Source: Pontibacter pamirensis
GTDB taxonomy: Bacteria > Bacteroidota > Bacteroidia > Cytophagales > Hymenobacteraceae
Direction: 5' to 3'
DNA: 64,000 nucleotides
NCBI RefSeq assembly: GCF_010015475.1
Contig: NZ_SSNI01000005.1
Coordinates: forward strand, 62,001-126,000
Each line of letters begins with the position of its first letter. Positions within the stretch are counted from its first letter, which is position 1. The notes under the pieces are model-generated. The model saw only the letters and a program-made list of their open reading frames with translations. It was not told the origin of the DNA and made no database searches. A program made the position numbers and the translations under genes. Positions 26,288 to 34,985 of the stretch are shown here, one piece after another.

Positions 26288-27679
26288 CTACATATATGAT
26301 TTGTTCTTGAAGTTCTGCGGGTAGAGGTCCTGTAGATTTTTGTGATTGATGGACATGATGTTCTCCAGGTTATACTTGAGCCAGAGGTAAGGGTTTACCC
26401 CGTGCTTTTTGCAGATGGCAAAGAAGGAGTAGGCCATGTCAGCCCGCTTTGCCGCCTTATGGCTACCTGCGAATAAATAGTTGTTCCGTCCCAAGGCCAA
26501 CGGCCTGAGCGCGTTTTCCACCCCGTTGTTGTCGATGTGGAGGTTGCCGTCGTAGAGGTAGGCGCTCAAGGCGTCCCAGCGGGCGTAGGCATAGGCCATG
26601 GCCTTGCCTATCTGGCTCTTGGGCAGCGTGCCCTTTATCTCTTCAAAGATCCAGCTTCCCAGTTCATTGAGGACAGGCAGCGACTCTGTGAGGCGCAGCT
26701 CCTTTACAGCGGCTGCCTCCAGCCCGCCTTCCCTGGCTTTCCTTTCCGTGGCGTATAAGTGCTGGATGAGGGTGAGCGCCTTCTCGGCCCTCGCCCGGTC
26801 ATTGTCCAGCGCCCGCTCGAACTCCCTGCGGGCGTGGGCCCAGCAGGCCAGGTGCGTGATCTCCTTCTTTCTGCCGTACTTTTCGTACACGGCGTACCCG
26901 TCTGTCTGCAGGTAGCCCCGGAAACTGTCGAGCATCGCCTTTACCCCCGCCGCGGCGCGCGTGGTTTGGTAGTCAAAGAGCACGGTCCTGTCCAGTGGGG
27001 AATGGTAGACCCAGTAGTAGCCCTGGTGGCAAGCCCCTTTTTTATCGGAGTCGAGCACCTTTACCGGGCTCTCGTCGACCTGCAGGTAGCCTTTGGCTTT
27101 GGTGTCGAATACCAGCTGCTCGTAGAGCGGCTCGAGCTTTACGAGCGCCTCCTTTGCCCAGCCCTCGATGGTGAAGGAGGCTATGGAGATGCCCTTGTCA
27201 ATCACCCTTTCAGGAAGCACACCTATCTCCACGCCCGCTTTGTCTTTGGGGGCGTATTTGTAGCGGATGTAGCGGCGGATGAAAAAGCGGGCCGGCCTGC
27301 ACTCGAGCTCCTCTGTGACTTCCTTGCCGATGCACACTATTTGGGAAAGGTCTCCCTCGGGGTGGATCTCGACCTCTTCCACGGGCAAGTGCTCCGGCAG
27401 CTTTGCACGTCCCTTGTGGTTAGGGCGCCTGCGCACGTATTCGACCTTCTGCTTTGCCTCTTGCTGTTGTTGTTTGGTCTCTTGCCCGGCGGCCTGGAAG
27501 GGAAGCGCTGTCTGGTTCGGGTCGCCCTCGAAGCGCTCGCGCTTCTGGCCGAACTGCATCCGGCGGTACATCTGGACCTGCGCCTCCGGATAGGCGATGC
27601 GCTCGTCCTTCTCTTTTCCCAGACGGCGCAAAGCCAGCAGCATTTCTTCTTTCGAGAGGTTTTCCAGGGCTGTTTGCAT
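26288..27679 (-). CDS. tnpC: IS66 family transposase (TnpC)
   Basis: A 463-residue DDE transposase. An N-terminal coiled coil and basic linker (about 1-95) is followed by the zinc-like/IS66 region. The catalytic core shows Asp202 (YLQVDESPVKVLD), Asp260 (LQTDGYAVYE) and Glu388 (HIDNNGVENALRPLALGRNN), and ends with the IS66 C-terminal region KKHGVNPYLWLKYNL. Length is slightly short of the usual 500-530 but the DDE triad is complete. Long antisense open frames across this gene result from its G+C-rich third positions and are not genes. Confidence 0.92.
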   Translation of the reverse strand: MQTALENLSKEEMLLALRRLGKEKDERIAYPEAQVQMYRRMQFGQKRERFEGDPNQTALPFQAAGQETKQQQQEAKQKVEYVRRRPNHKGRAKLPEHLPVEEVEIHPEGDLSQIVCIGKEVTEELECRPARFFIRRYIRYKYAPKDKAGVEIGVLPERVIDKGISIASFTIEGWAKEALVKLEPLYEQLVFDTKAKGYLQVDESPVKVLDSDKKGACHQGYYWVYHSPLDRTVLFDYQTTRAAAGVKAMLDSFRGYLQTDGYAVYEKYGRKKEITHLACWAHARREFERALDNDRARAEKALTLIQHLYATERKAREGGLEAAAVKELRLTESLPVLNELGSWIFEEIKGTLPKSQIGKAMAYAYARWDALSAYLYDGNLHIDNNGVENALRPLALGRNNYLFAGSHKAAKRADMAYSFFAICKKHGVNPYLWLKYNLENIMSINHKNLQDLYPQNFKNKSYM

Positions 27680-27725
27680 GCCTTGAAAATAAGCAAGAAC
27701 AGCCGAAACGACAAGAAAAACCCGC

Positions 27726-28070
27726 TTATTGCTGTAAGGAAAACCTTCTCCGCCGATTGCTTTTCACTACTTCGATGCCTTCCACCATCAGGACAAGGTC
27801 GCTCCAACTCAGGACGCTGCCCCCTGTGGATTTGGACAGCGGAAAGGTACCCTGCTCGAGCCTTTTGTAGTAGAGCACAAAGCCCCCGTGCTCCCAGTGC
27901 AGCAGTTTGAGATGAGTGCGCTTGCGGTTGAGGAACACGAACACCTCACCGCCCGTGGGGCTGCGGCCAAGCTCCGACGCCACGATGCCGCACAGCCCGT
28001 CGAAGGACTTGCGCAGGTCGCAGTGGCCGCGGTAAAGGTGATAGCGGTGCGATGAGCCCAGGGAGAACAT
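27726..28070 (-). CDS. tnpB: IS66 accessory protein TnpB (Orf2-like)
   Basis: 114 residues with the classic IS66 Orf2 blocks: HRYHLYRGHCDLRKSFDGLCGIV, then GGEVFVFLNRKRTHLKLLHWEHGGFVLYYKRLEQGTF. It is required with TnpA and TnpC for IS66 transposition. Only 1 bp separates it from tnpA upstream, and about 46 bp separates it from tnpC. It looks intact. Confidence 0.93.
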   Translation of the reverse strand: MFSLGSSHRYHLYRGHCDLRKSFDGLCGIVASELGRSPTGGEVFVFLNRKRTHLKLLHWEHGGFVLYYKRLEQGTFPLSKSTGGSVLSWSDLVLMVEGIEVVKSNRRRRFSLQQ

Positions 28071-28071
28071 A

Positions 28072-28343
28072 TCAGTAGAGCCTGATGAGACGGGAGAGCG
28101 TGTTCATGTTGCCCAAAGGCACCTTTATTCTGACACCGTTGGGGAAGATCACTTCTACATCTTCTGCCAAAGCGCTTTTATAGGGCAGCAGCTCAGCAAA
28201 GCCGCTTTTTTCACTTTCGCGGCTGCGCGAGACCCAGTAACTGAGAGTGCCCGGTTTTAGGCCTGAGGGCAGAACGCTTTCTGTGTCATGCCACTGCGCC
28301 GCCACTCGGCCACAAGCGAGAGCATCCGCTCTGTTTTATCCAT
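28072..28343 (-). pseudogene. tnpA: IS66 accessory gene TnpA, frameshifted
   Basis: The normal start is at 28343 (MDKTERMLSLVAEW, then SGMTQKAFCPQA), which runs into TAA at 28257-28259. The rest of the protein (GLKPGTLSYWVSRSRESE to the end at 28072) is in another frame. The join is at the GGCC in 28260-28263. An ancestral GGCCGGCC that lost four bases would restore one frame reading FCPQAGLKPGTLSYW, exactly the family pattern. I therefore call it broken, though ribosomal frameshifting there cannot be excluded. Confidence 0.75.
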
Positions 28344-28444
28344 AGCTCTGTTGTTTTAACAAAACTCCCAGCGCCGAACAGGAAAACGCGCCCTCGCGGG
28401 AGTGGAGCGCTAAGTTGCATCCATGGAAAAGGCCGCTTATGAGT

Positions 28445-28477
28445 CGCTGGATGAACCACCACTACGGTAGCTTAGAC
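28445..28477 (-). repeat. Right inverted repeat of the IS66-type element
   Basis: Its reverse complement begins GTCTAAGCTACCGTAG and ends ATCCAGCG, matching the left end. Confidence 0.8.
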
Positions 28478-28508
28478 AAAATTAGTCCTCATAATTATGG
28501 GCATCAAA

Positions 28509-28548
28509 AAGAAAGGCCGCTGCAGGAAATTCTACAGCGGCCTTTCTT
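28509..28548 (-). terminator. Terminator of the amidohydrolase/AMP nucleosidase unit
   Basis: Perfect 14-bp stem AAGAAAGGCCGCTG (28509-28522) / CAGCGGCCTTTCTT (28535-28548), 22 bp past the amidohydrolase stop. It is followed on the minus strand by TTTTGATGC. Confidence 0.8.
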
Positions 28549-28569
28549 ATGAAAAATTACTCTCCAAAA

Positions 28570-30231
28570 CTACTTCTTATACACCTGCTTCCCATTTACA
28601 TATGTTCTAAGCACTTGCACGCCGCGCATCTCGGCAGGGGCAATGGTTATCAGGTCTTTATCTATGAGTATAAAATCAGCGAATTTACCAGCCTCAATAC
28701 TGCCTTTTTCATTTTCTTCAAAATTAGATTTGGCAGCCCATATGGTCATTCCGCGTAAAGCATCTTCTCGGCTAAGGGCGTTCTCCATCTGGAAACCACC
28801 TTCAGGATAACTCTTTGCATCCTGACGAGCCACAGCGGCATGAAACGTATAGAAAGGATTAATGTCCTCCACCGGGAAATCACTTCCGAGGGGGATATAG
28901 CCGTTCTGCTGCATCAGTTCTTTGAAAGAATAGGCGTGCCTGATGCGCTCATTGCCCAATCTGTCACCTGCCCAATACATGTCTGAGGTGGCATGCGTTG
29001 GCTGCACGGATGGAATGATGCTGTACTGTCCGAACTTGTTCATGTCTGCCGGGTTTACAATCTGGGAATGCTCAATGCGCCAGCGCTTGTCGTTTTGGCC
29101 ACCGAGCACGTTGCCGTAAATGTCGAGGAGCAGGCGGTTAGCGGAGTCGCCGATGGCATGGGAGTTCATCTGGAAGCCATGCTCGTTTAAAAGTTTGGCA
29201 ATGTCCCTGAACTCCTGCTCAGAAGCCAGCAGGAAACCATAGTGATTGTCCCGGTCTGCGTAAGGCTTTAGGAGGTTCGCACCCCTTGAGCCAAGCGCAC
29301 CGTCAGCATAAATCTTAAATGAGCGCACGTTTAGCCTATCGGTTTTGTAAGGGCCGTTTTTAAAATAGTAGTCCTGGTTTTCTTGACTCGGATTCAGCAT
29401 AGCATACACCCGAATCTGCAGTTCCCCCTGCTGCTGCATGGCGTCGATCAGGTCTACCGTCGACTTGTCCAGACCGGCATCATCCACGGAAGTAAGCCCG
29501 ACGGCAAAAACATTCGCTTCTGCGCTCTTCAGTGCCTGTCGTTTTTCGGCCTCGTCCGCCTCCGGAATTTTGTCGGTCACCATGTCCACAGCGTTGTCTA
29601 TCAGGATTCCCGTCATGCGGCCGTCTTTCACTTCTACCAGGCCACCCACCATTTTGGTTTGCGGCGTTACGCCTGCCAGGTCCAAGGCTTTCTGATTGGC
29701 CAAAGCAGCATGTCCGTCCACTCGTGTGATGACAACAGGAGTATTGGGGAAAAGCTGATCCAGCGTATCCTTGGTGGGGAAGTCCTTTACAGCCCAGTCG
29801 TTCTGGTCCCAGCCGCGGCCTGTTATCCAATCTGCGTCGGGATACTTTTCACGCTGCGCTACTAACTGCTGCACCACTTCTTCAAAAGATGCTGTGCCCA
29901 CCAACTCTGCAGACTGCAGCCCCAGGCCATAGCGGTAGAAGTGGGAGTGGGCATCAATCAGGCCTGGATAGATGGTTTTGCCTTCTGCATCCAGCTCTTC
30001 TGTGGCGGTGTAGGCCTCCCGTATAGCAGCAGTGGTGCCTACGGCTATGATTTTGCCGTCTTTCACTGCAAAGGCTTCCGCCTTCTCAAAATTATCATTC
30101 ACGGTGTAGACCGTGCCGTTGTATACAATCAGGTCAGCTTGCTCCATGTTTTGTTTTGTGCTGGTGCAACTGCTCAATAGAGTGCCACCCAGCAAAAGGG
30201 CAGCGGCAAGGGTGCGTAGGGTATTGGTCAT
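28570..30231 (-). CDS. YtcJ-like amidohydrolase, lipoprotein
   Basis: A 553-residue Amidohydro_3 family enzyme with a lipobox (Cys22 in LLSSC), so probably tethered outside the cytoplasm. It has the small beta-sandwich start (ADLIVYNGTVYTVNDNF) and the metal motif DAHSHF (His95, His97). Further along are GRGWDQNDW, the VDGHAALANQKAL block, and NSHAIGDSANR and PLGSDFPVEDINPF with the catalytic Asp region near the end. Members hydrolyse N-substituted amides or formamides of mostly unknown identity. The gene ends 9 bp after AMP nucleosidase begins its own upstream unit: AMP nucleosidase is directly upstream on the same strand with a 9-bp gap, so the two are likely cotranscribed. Confidence 0.88.
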   Translation of the reverse strand: MTNTLRTLAAALLLGGTLLSSCTSTKQNMEQADLIVYNGTVYTVNDNFEKAEAFAVKDGKIIAVGTTAAIREAYTATEELDAEGKTIYPGLIDAHSHFYRYGLGLQSAELVGTASFEEVVQQLVAQREKYPDADWITGRGWDQNDWAVKDFPTKDTLDQLFPNTPVVITRVDGHAALANQKALDLAGVTPQTKMVGGLVEVKDGRMTGILIDNAVDMVTDKIPEADEAEKRQALKSAEANVFAVGLTSVDDAGLDKSTVDLIDAMQQQGELQIRVYAMLNPSQENQDYYFKNGPYKTDRLNVRSFKIYADGALGSRGANLLKPYADRDNHYGFLLASEQEFRDIAKLLNEHGFQMNSHAIGDSANRLLLDIYGNVLGGQNDKRWRIEHSQIVNPADMNKFGQYSIIPSVQPTHATSDMYWAGDRLGNERIRHAYSFKELMQQNGYIPLGSDFPVEDINPFYTFHAAVARQDAKSYPEGGFQMENALSREDALRGMTIWAAKSNFEENEKGSIEAGKFADFILIDKDLITIAPAEMRGVQVLRTYVNGKQVYKK

Positions 30232-30240
30232 CCTTTTGTT

Positions 30241-31023
30241 TTATTCGAAGCGCATGTGTTTTACAGAATCACCTGTGTTGATTAGCTCCAGCAGGGAGTC
30301 GATGCCTATGCTTAGGTGCTTTTCTGCATAGTTTACCGTTACGTGCTGGTCGCTTTCAGATGTCTTCACCCCCTCCGGAATCATCGGGTTGTCAGACACC
30401 AGCAGCAGGGCGCCGTGCGGTATCTCGTTTACAAAACCAACTGTGAAGATGGTGGCTGTTTCCATGTCAATGCCTATGGCACGAATCTGGCGCAGGTATT
30501 CCTTAAATTCTTCATCGTGCTCCCACACGCGGCGGTTAGTGGTGTACACCGTGCCGGTCCAGTAATCAAGCTCATGCTTTTTTATCATGGAGGATACTGA
30601 GCGCTGCAGGCGGAACGACGGCAGGGCAGGAATCTCGGACGGCAGGTAATCATCTGACGTACCCTCGCCCCGGATAGCCGCGATAGGCAGGATAAGGTCG
30701 CCGATCTGTGTCTTCTTTTTCAGGCCGCCACATTTCCCTAAAAAAAGGGCCGCTTTTGGTTTAATGGCAGACAGCAGGTCCATTACTGTGGCTGCCATGG
30801 CGCTACCCATACCAAAGTTGATGATGGTAATGTTGTTGGCCGTGGCCGATTGCATGGGTTTGTCCAGGCCCTTCAACTCTACACCGAAGCGGTCTGCAAA
30901 CATGCGGACATAGTTTATGAAATTAGTCAGCAGGACATACTCGCCAAACTCTTCTAAAGGCACACCTGTGTAGCGGGGTAACCAGTCCTTTACTATTTCT
31001 TCTTTGGTCTTCATAATCTTCAT
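30241..31023 (-). CDS. AMP nucleosidase (short Bacteroidota type)
   Basis: A 260-residue member of the PNP/UDP phosphorylase superfamily that splits AMP into adenine and ribose-5-phosphate. The blocks INFGMGSAMAATVMDLL, KAALFLGKCGGLKKKTQIGDLILP and IGIDMETATIFTVGF (the Glu contacting ribose), and LLLVSDNPMIPEGVKT match the short form. That form lacks the N-terminal regulatory half of E. coli Amn (~484 residues). The start could also be the Met at residue 4 (MKTKEEI). It is coupled to the downstream amidohydrolase gene by a 9-bp gap. Confidence 0.88.
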   Translation of the reverse strand: MKIMKTKEEIVKDWLPRYTGVPLEEFGEYVLLTNFINYVRMFADRFGVELKGLDKPMQSATANNITIINFGMGSAMAATVMDLLSAIKPKAALFLGKCGGLKKKTQIGDLILPIAAIRGEGTSDDYLPSEIPALPSFRLQRSVSSMIKKHELDYWTGTVYTTNRRVWEHDEEFKEYLRQIRAIGIDMETATIFTVGFVNEIPHGALLLVSDNPMIPEGVKTSESDQHVTVNYAEKHLSIGIDSLLELINTGDSVKHMRFE

Positions 31024-31105
31024 TTACAGCTATCATGATATAAAAAATCCGCCTTGGCAGCCGTGACTACTGGGGCGGAGCATTATAAATGGCTAAATTG
31101 CAGGC

Positions 31106-31555
31106 ATGGATGCTTTGAATTTGCCATCATTTGAGCACAAAATTACTAAATCCGGCGCAAATTACCTGATCTTTGATACAATACGAAGAAAATACGTCGT
31201 GCTTACTCCGGAAGAGTGGGTGCGGCAGCATTTTGTGCATTACCTTATTAATACGCTTTCTTACCCTAAAAGTCTGATTAGCATTGAGCGGAGTGCCAAC
31301 TTTAACAAGCTGCAGAAGCGCTCAGACCTATGTGTGTATAACCAGCAGGGGAAGCCTCACCTGCTGGTAGAGTGCAAAGCAACGCATGTACCCATCACGC
31401 AGGAAGTTGTGAAGCAGGTTTCAGTTTACAATCAAACGCTGCAGGCGCCGTATGTGGCAATTACCAATGGACTGGAGCATTTCTGCTGGCAGGTCGATTT
31501 CGGAACAAGGCAGTTTCAGCCCCTGCAGGAGATACCTGCTTTTAATTTTGAATAA
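31106..31555 (+). CDS. HsdR N-terminal-domain (HSDR_N_2) nuclease-fold protein
   Basis: A 149-residue protein formed by only the N-terminal domain of type I restriction R subunits. The PD-(D/E)xK core is present: Asp74 in KRSDLCVYN and Glu89-x-Lys91 in VECKA, followed by a Gln-containing helix (VKQVSVYNQTL). No helicase or methylase gene is nearby, so it is not part of a restriction system here. Stand-alone copies are widespread in Bacteroidota and of unknown function; a role in DNA repair is plausible but unproven. Confidence 0.85.
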   Translation: MDALNLPSFEHKITKSGANYLIFDTIRRKYVVLTPEEWVRQHFVHYLINTLSYPKSLISIERSANFNKLQKRSDLCVYNQQGKPHLLVECKATHVPITQEVVKQVSVYNQTLQAPYVAITNGLEHFCWQVDFGTRQFQPLQEIPAFNFE

Positions 31556-31611
31556 CTGAATTTTATATAATTTATTAAGCAAAATGTTAAGGTCATTCAA
31601 TTATGCAAAAT

Positions 31612-33483
31612 TTAGTCATTGTAAAAGTACAGCTTGTTTGCAATTATCCCGTTTGTGAAATACTGCACATACGCCTTTAACTGCTGTTCGGCTGTGGGGG
31701 CAGGGGGGGCAGGAGCCATGTCCGCAAGTGTGTAAAACCGCACTTGGTCATCCTGTGTCAGTTCGGTCACCTCATCCTGTTGCACCATAAACCAGGCGTT
31801 CCCACTATATAACAAGGCGCGGCCGGAGCTGTTGTCATCAAAGACAGATCGCCCGAATGGCAGTGCCTTATCTACTGAAATGTTCAGATAGTCTGTTACC
31901 GTCGGCATAATATCTGTATGCTGGACGACCTGCTTTTCGTTTACACTGTCCAAATTCTTGTCAGGATGAAACAGGAGCAAGGGCACACGGTAATGGCCTA
32001 ACTCGTTTTGGTAAGCCGGAGAGATACTCTCCTGCGTATGATCAGCGGTGAGTATAAACAGGGTGTTCTCATACCAAGGTTCCCTGGAGGCGGCTGCAAA
32101 AAATGCCCGCAACGCAAAATCAGCGTACCCAATAGACTCATGGATATCCAGCTCTCCCTTTGGGAAACGACCTTTATACTTGTCTGGTATCGTGTAAGGC
32201 TGGTGCGAGCTCAAGGTGAAAAGGGTAGCCATAAAAGGCTCCTGAAAAGTAGTGAGTTCTTTGGATACATAGTGGAGGTAAGGTTCATCAAATATGCCCC
32301 ACTGCCCATCGAAGTCGCTGGCACGAAGGGCTGTCGGGTATTCGTCTAAGCCGTAGTATTCCTGTATGCCTGCTGTCCGTGCGAAATCGTTGAAGCCCAT
32401 CGTGCCGTTGGCCGCCCCATGAAACATGGCAGTGCGATAGCCTTCCTGCTGCAGGACATGACCTAAACCATAAATTTCATTTGCCTGATAGGGCGAGGTG
32501 ATGAACGGCTCCTGCATCAGAGAGGGAATACTCGCCAGAATAGAAGGCAATGCCTCTATCGACTTCCGGCCATTTGCAAAAGCATTCTGAAACAGTACAC
32601 CCTGTGTGGCCAGCGAGTCAAGAAAGGGGGTATAGCCTTGGCCATTGTTTAAGGCACCAGTATACTCAGCAGCAAAGCCCTCTAAAATAACAATGACTAT
32701 GTTTTCCCGCTTCTGCTTTACATCCGGCTGCTTATACTGGTCAGGATTGAAAGGCAGTGCTGCCAGCAATTCCTCCTCAGTATTGTAGTAACGCTTCTCT
32801 TCTAGCTGTGCCTTTCCTACACTCTTAATAAAAGTAAAGGGAGTATTCAGTGTGAGGTGGCCGAGGGAGGTAGGCTCCAGCACAAAGGCGTGGCTCGGGC
32901 GCAGCGGTTTCAATTGCCAGCCACCCCGGATGCCTAACACGGCGAAGGCCGCTACCAATAACAAGCGCAGGCTGCGCTTCCAGGCATGAGCCGTAACAGC
33001 AGGTGCAGCAGGTTTTTCAGGGTACAGCTTTACGAGGCACAGCACCAGCAACAGGAAAGCAAGTCCGAGATACCAGTAGTTACTTAGCAATTGCCCGAGC
33101 TGATTTGTAATGTCATTTGTGATGGTAAAAAGCTCGTTGCTGGAGCGCCTTCCAATAAAACTGAAGAACTCCACATCCACCAAAGCCAGGGCGATAAAAG
33201 GCGCGTTAGAAAGCACAAACACCCACTTGAGCAGGCGCTGGTACTGTGGGTGCATCGTGTTGCCGGCTGGCAACAGTGAGAGCACAATAAACAGGCTGTT
33301 CGTAATGATGATGGCTGCTACATCAAAGCGCAGGCCATGCAGGAAAGCCAGGAGCGTTCCTGTTGCATCAGCTTCCGCAAATGTGCTGTAATGAAAGCAG
33401 AAGAAAACTACGCGCAACAGCATGTAAAGCCCCAGTATCAGGCTGAGGCGGCGAAGCAGTAGTTTAAAAGAGGTATCGAACAT
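31612..33483 (-). CDS. LTA synthase-like membrane sulfatase/phosphotransferase
   Basis: 623 residues. Five N-terminal transmembrane segments (about 10-30, 45-70, 85-105, 138-152, 170-188) precede a large extracytoplasmic alkaline-phosphatase-superfamily domain from about 260 on. Metal and nucleophile positions are Glu268 (VILEGF), Ser308 in NGRKSIEALPSI (where LtaS has Thr) and the late TADHTQ motif. Gram-negative members transfer phosphoglycerol or phosphoethanolamine to membrane glycolipids or glycans; the acceptor here is unknown because no lipoteichoic acid is expected. It is monocistronic and divergent from nothing obvious. Confidence 0.87.
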   Translation of the reverse strand: MFDTSFKLLLRRLSLILGLYMLLRVVFFCFHYSTFAEADATGTLLAFLHGLRFDVAAIIITNSLFIVLSLLPAGNTMHPQYQRLLKWVFVLSNAPFIALALVDVEFFSFIGRRSSNELFTITNDITNQLGQLLSNYWYLGLAFLLLVLCLVKLYPEKPAAPAVTAHAWKRSLRLLLVAAFAVLGIRGGWQLKPLRPSHAFVLEPTSLGHLTLNTPFTFIKSVGKAQLEEKRYYNTEEELLAALPFNPDQYKQPDVKQKRENIVIVILEGFAAEYTGALNNGQGYTPFLDSLATQGVLFQNAFANGRKSIEALPSILASIPSLMQEPFITSPYQANEIYGLGHVLQQEGYRTAMFHGAANGTMGFNDFARTAGIQEYYGLDEYPTALRASDFDGQWGIFDEPYLHYVSKELTTFQEPFMATLFTLSSHQPYTIPDKYKGRFPKGELDIHESIGYADFALRAFFAAASREPWYENTLFILTADHTQESISPAYQNELGHYRVPLLLFHPDKNLDSVNEKQVVQHTDIMPTVTDYLNISVDKALPFGRSVFDDNSSGRALLYSGNAWFMVQQDEVTELTQDDQVRFYTLADMAPAPPAPTAEQQLKAYVQYFTNGIIANKLYFYND

Positions 33484-33576
33484 GAAGCTTTTATCTGTAA
33501 AGGTGCTCTATAGAGCACAAGGTGCTTTTATAATGGCTGCCCTGGCTCTTGCTTTACAAATTCTATGCAAAAATAA

Positions 33577-33609
33577 GAGCGCCTTCCTGACAATGTCAAA
33601 AAGGCGCTC
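33577..33609 (-). terminator. Terminator of the alanine dehydrogenase gene
   Basis: GAGCGCCTT (33577-33585) pairs with AAGGCGCTC (33601-33609), with a second inner stem TGACA/TGTCA in the loop. It is followed on the minus strand by TTATTTTTGC and lies 20 bp past the ald stop. Confidence 0.8.
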
Positions 33610-33629
33610 GTTTTATAGGAATATCTTTG

Positions 33630-34742
33630 TTATAGCACGTTCTCAGCCGGTACAAACTTCAGGCCGAAGGCTTGTGCAACACCTTCGTAAACAACCTTGC
33701 CTTGTACCACGTTCAGGCCTTTCAGCAGCTCTGCGTTGTCGGTGCATGCTTTCTTCCAGCCTTTGTTGGCCAGTTGGATCGCGTATGGCAGTGTGGCGTT
33801 GGTAAGTGCTAGTGTAGAAGTATAAGGCACTGCACCCGGCATATTCGCCACGCAGTAATGTACCACATCATCAATAACATAGGTTGGGTTCTCGTGAGTA
33901 GTAGGCTTACAGGTTTCAATACAACCACCCTGGTCAACCGCAACATCCACTACCACTGTTCCCGGGCGCATCTGTTTCAGCATTTCACGTGTAATCAGGT
34001 GAGGAGCCTTCGCGCCTGGTATCAGTACCGCGCCTATAATCAGGTCGTGTGTTGACAGCAGCTCACGGATGTTATACTCATTGGACATGAAGGTGTTCAC
34101 GTTCGCAGGCATGATGTCATCGAGGTAACGCAGGCGCTGCAGGTTGTTATCCATTATAGTAACATCAGCACCCATACCCGCCGCCATCTTAGCAGCATTC
34201 GTGCCTACCACACCACCGCCTAGGATCATTACTTTGGCTGGACGCACACCCGGTACGCCACCTAACAGAATGCCACGGCCCTGCATTGGCTTCTCCAGGT
34301 ATTTAGCACCTTCCTGAATGGACATACGGCCTGCCACCTCAGACATCGGAATCAGCAACGGAAGCGTTCTGTCAGCTTTTTCTACTGTTTCGTAAGCAAG
34401 GCACACCGCTTTGCGCGCTATCATGGCATGCGTAAGAGGCTCGTAGGAAGCAAAGTGAAAATAAGTAAACAGCAATTGGTCTTCCTTTATAAGCGGGTAC
34501 TCCAATTCAATCGGCTCCTTTACCTTAATGATCATTTCGGCTATGCCATATACCTCTTCGATGCTAGGAAGGATAGAAGCTCCGGCCCGAACGTAATCAT
34601 CATCAGTAAACCCACTGCCGACGCCGGCAATAGTTTGTACATAGACAGTGTGGCCATTGCGCACCAGTTCAATCACGCCGGCAGGTGTAACCCCCACGCG
34701 GTTTTCGTTATTCTTGATTTCCTTTGGAACACCAATAATCAT
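33630..34742 (-). CDS. ald: Alanine dehydrogenase
   Basis: A 370-residue NAD-dependent L-alanine dehydrogenase (alanine + NAD to pyruvate + ammonia). It has the N-terminal signature KEIKNNENRVGVTPAGV, the substrate-site block LFTYFHFASYE, GILLGGVPGVRPAKV and the Rossmann motif GGGVVGTNAAKMAAGMGADVTI. The catalytic neighbourhood IPGAKAPHLIT and the terminal GLNVVQGKVVYEGVA complete the family. Length is typical (~370). A good -7 box lies at 34776-34783 and a terminator directly downstream, so the gene is monocistronic. Confidence 0.95.
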   Translation of the reverse strand: MIIGVPKEIKNNENRVGVTPAGVIELVRNGHTVYVQTIAGVGSGFTDDDYVRAGASILPSIEEVYGIAEMIIKVKEPIELEYPLIKEDQLLFTYFHFASYEPLTHAMIARKAVCLAYETVEKADRTLPLLIPMSEVAGRMSIQEGAKYLEKPMQGRGILLGGVPGVRPAKVMILGGGVVGTNAAKMAAGMGADVTIMDNNLQRLRYLDDIMPANVNTFMSNEYNIRELLSTHDLIIGAVLIPGAKAPHLITREMLKQMRPGTVVVDVAVDQGGCIETCKPTTHENPTYVIDDVVHYCVANMPGAVPYTSTLALTNATLPYAIQLANKGWKKACTDNAELLKGLNVVQGKVVYEGVAQAFGLKFVPAENVL

Positions 34743-34775
34743 GTGTTTCTATTTATGTGGTTTTGAAATGCTGCG

Positions 34776-34783
34776 CAAAGATA
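34776..34783 (-). promoter_or_regulatory. -7 element of the ald promoter
   Basis: TATCTTTG on the minus strand exactly fits TAnnTTTG and lies 33 nt before the ald start codon. The -33 box is weak. Confidence 0.5.
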
Positions 34784-34916
34784 CCATAAGTATCCTGAAA
34801 TAAAATACCCGCAGTCTACTACATTTTAGAAGGGTATAACAGGAGAAAAAATGCCTGAAATTAGTATAAAACAAAATAGGAGAGAGGGAAAAACGAAAGG
34901 CTTTAAAATGAAAAAA

Positions 34917-34937
34917 GGCAGTGATAAAATCACTGCC
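34917..34937 (-). terminator. Terminator of the DUF1573 gene
   Basis: GGCAGTGAT / ATCACTGCC with an AAA loop. It is followed on the minus strand by TTTTTTCATTTT and lies 49 bp past the stop codon. Confidence 0.85.
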
Positions 34938-34985
34938 ATTAGTACAAAATAAAACTATGAAAAAAACTATCTCTAAGGTGCGGGC

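Larger units (their letters stand above)
26162..28477 (-). mobile_element. IS66-family insertion sequence (about 2.3 kb)
   Basis: It contains the three IS66 genes in order on the minus strand (tnpA, tnpB, tnpC) bounded by imperfect inverted repeats. Each end begins GTCTAAGCT-x-CCGTAG and, nine bases later, ATCCAGCG, matching at about 25 of 33 positions; similarity may extend about seven bases further out (TAAATCT/TAATTTT). I could not find the 8-bp target duplication IS66 elements usually make. With the frameshift in tnpA this suggests an old, probably immobile copy. It sits between the UMF1 transporter and the amidohydrolase and interrupts no recognisable gene. Confidence 0.88.

Noticed and set aside
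26759..27910. A 383-codon open frame antisense to the IS66 transposase and TnpB
   Set aside because: It is the mirror of a real, DDE-motif-bearing transposase; low-complexity Leu/Val-rich translation without any recognised motif.
31106..31555. HsdR N-terminal-like protein as part of a restriction-modification or defence island
   Set aside because: No methylase, specificity or helicase gene is nearby, and stand-alone forms are widespread housekeeping-like genes in this phylum.
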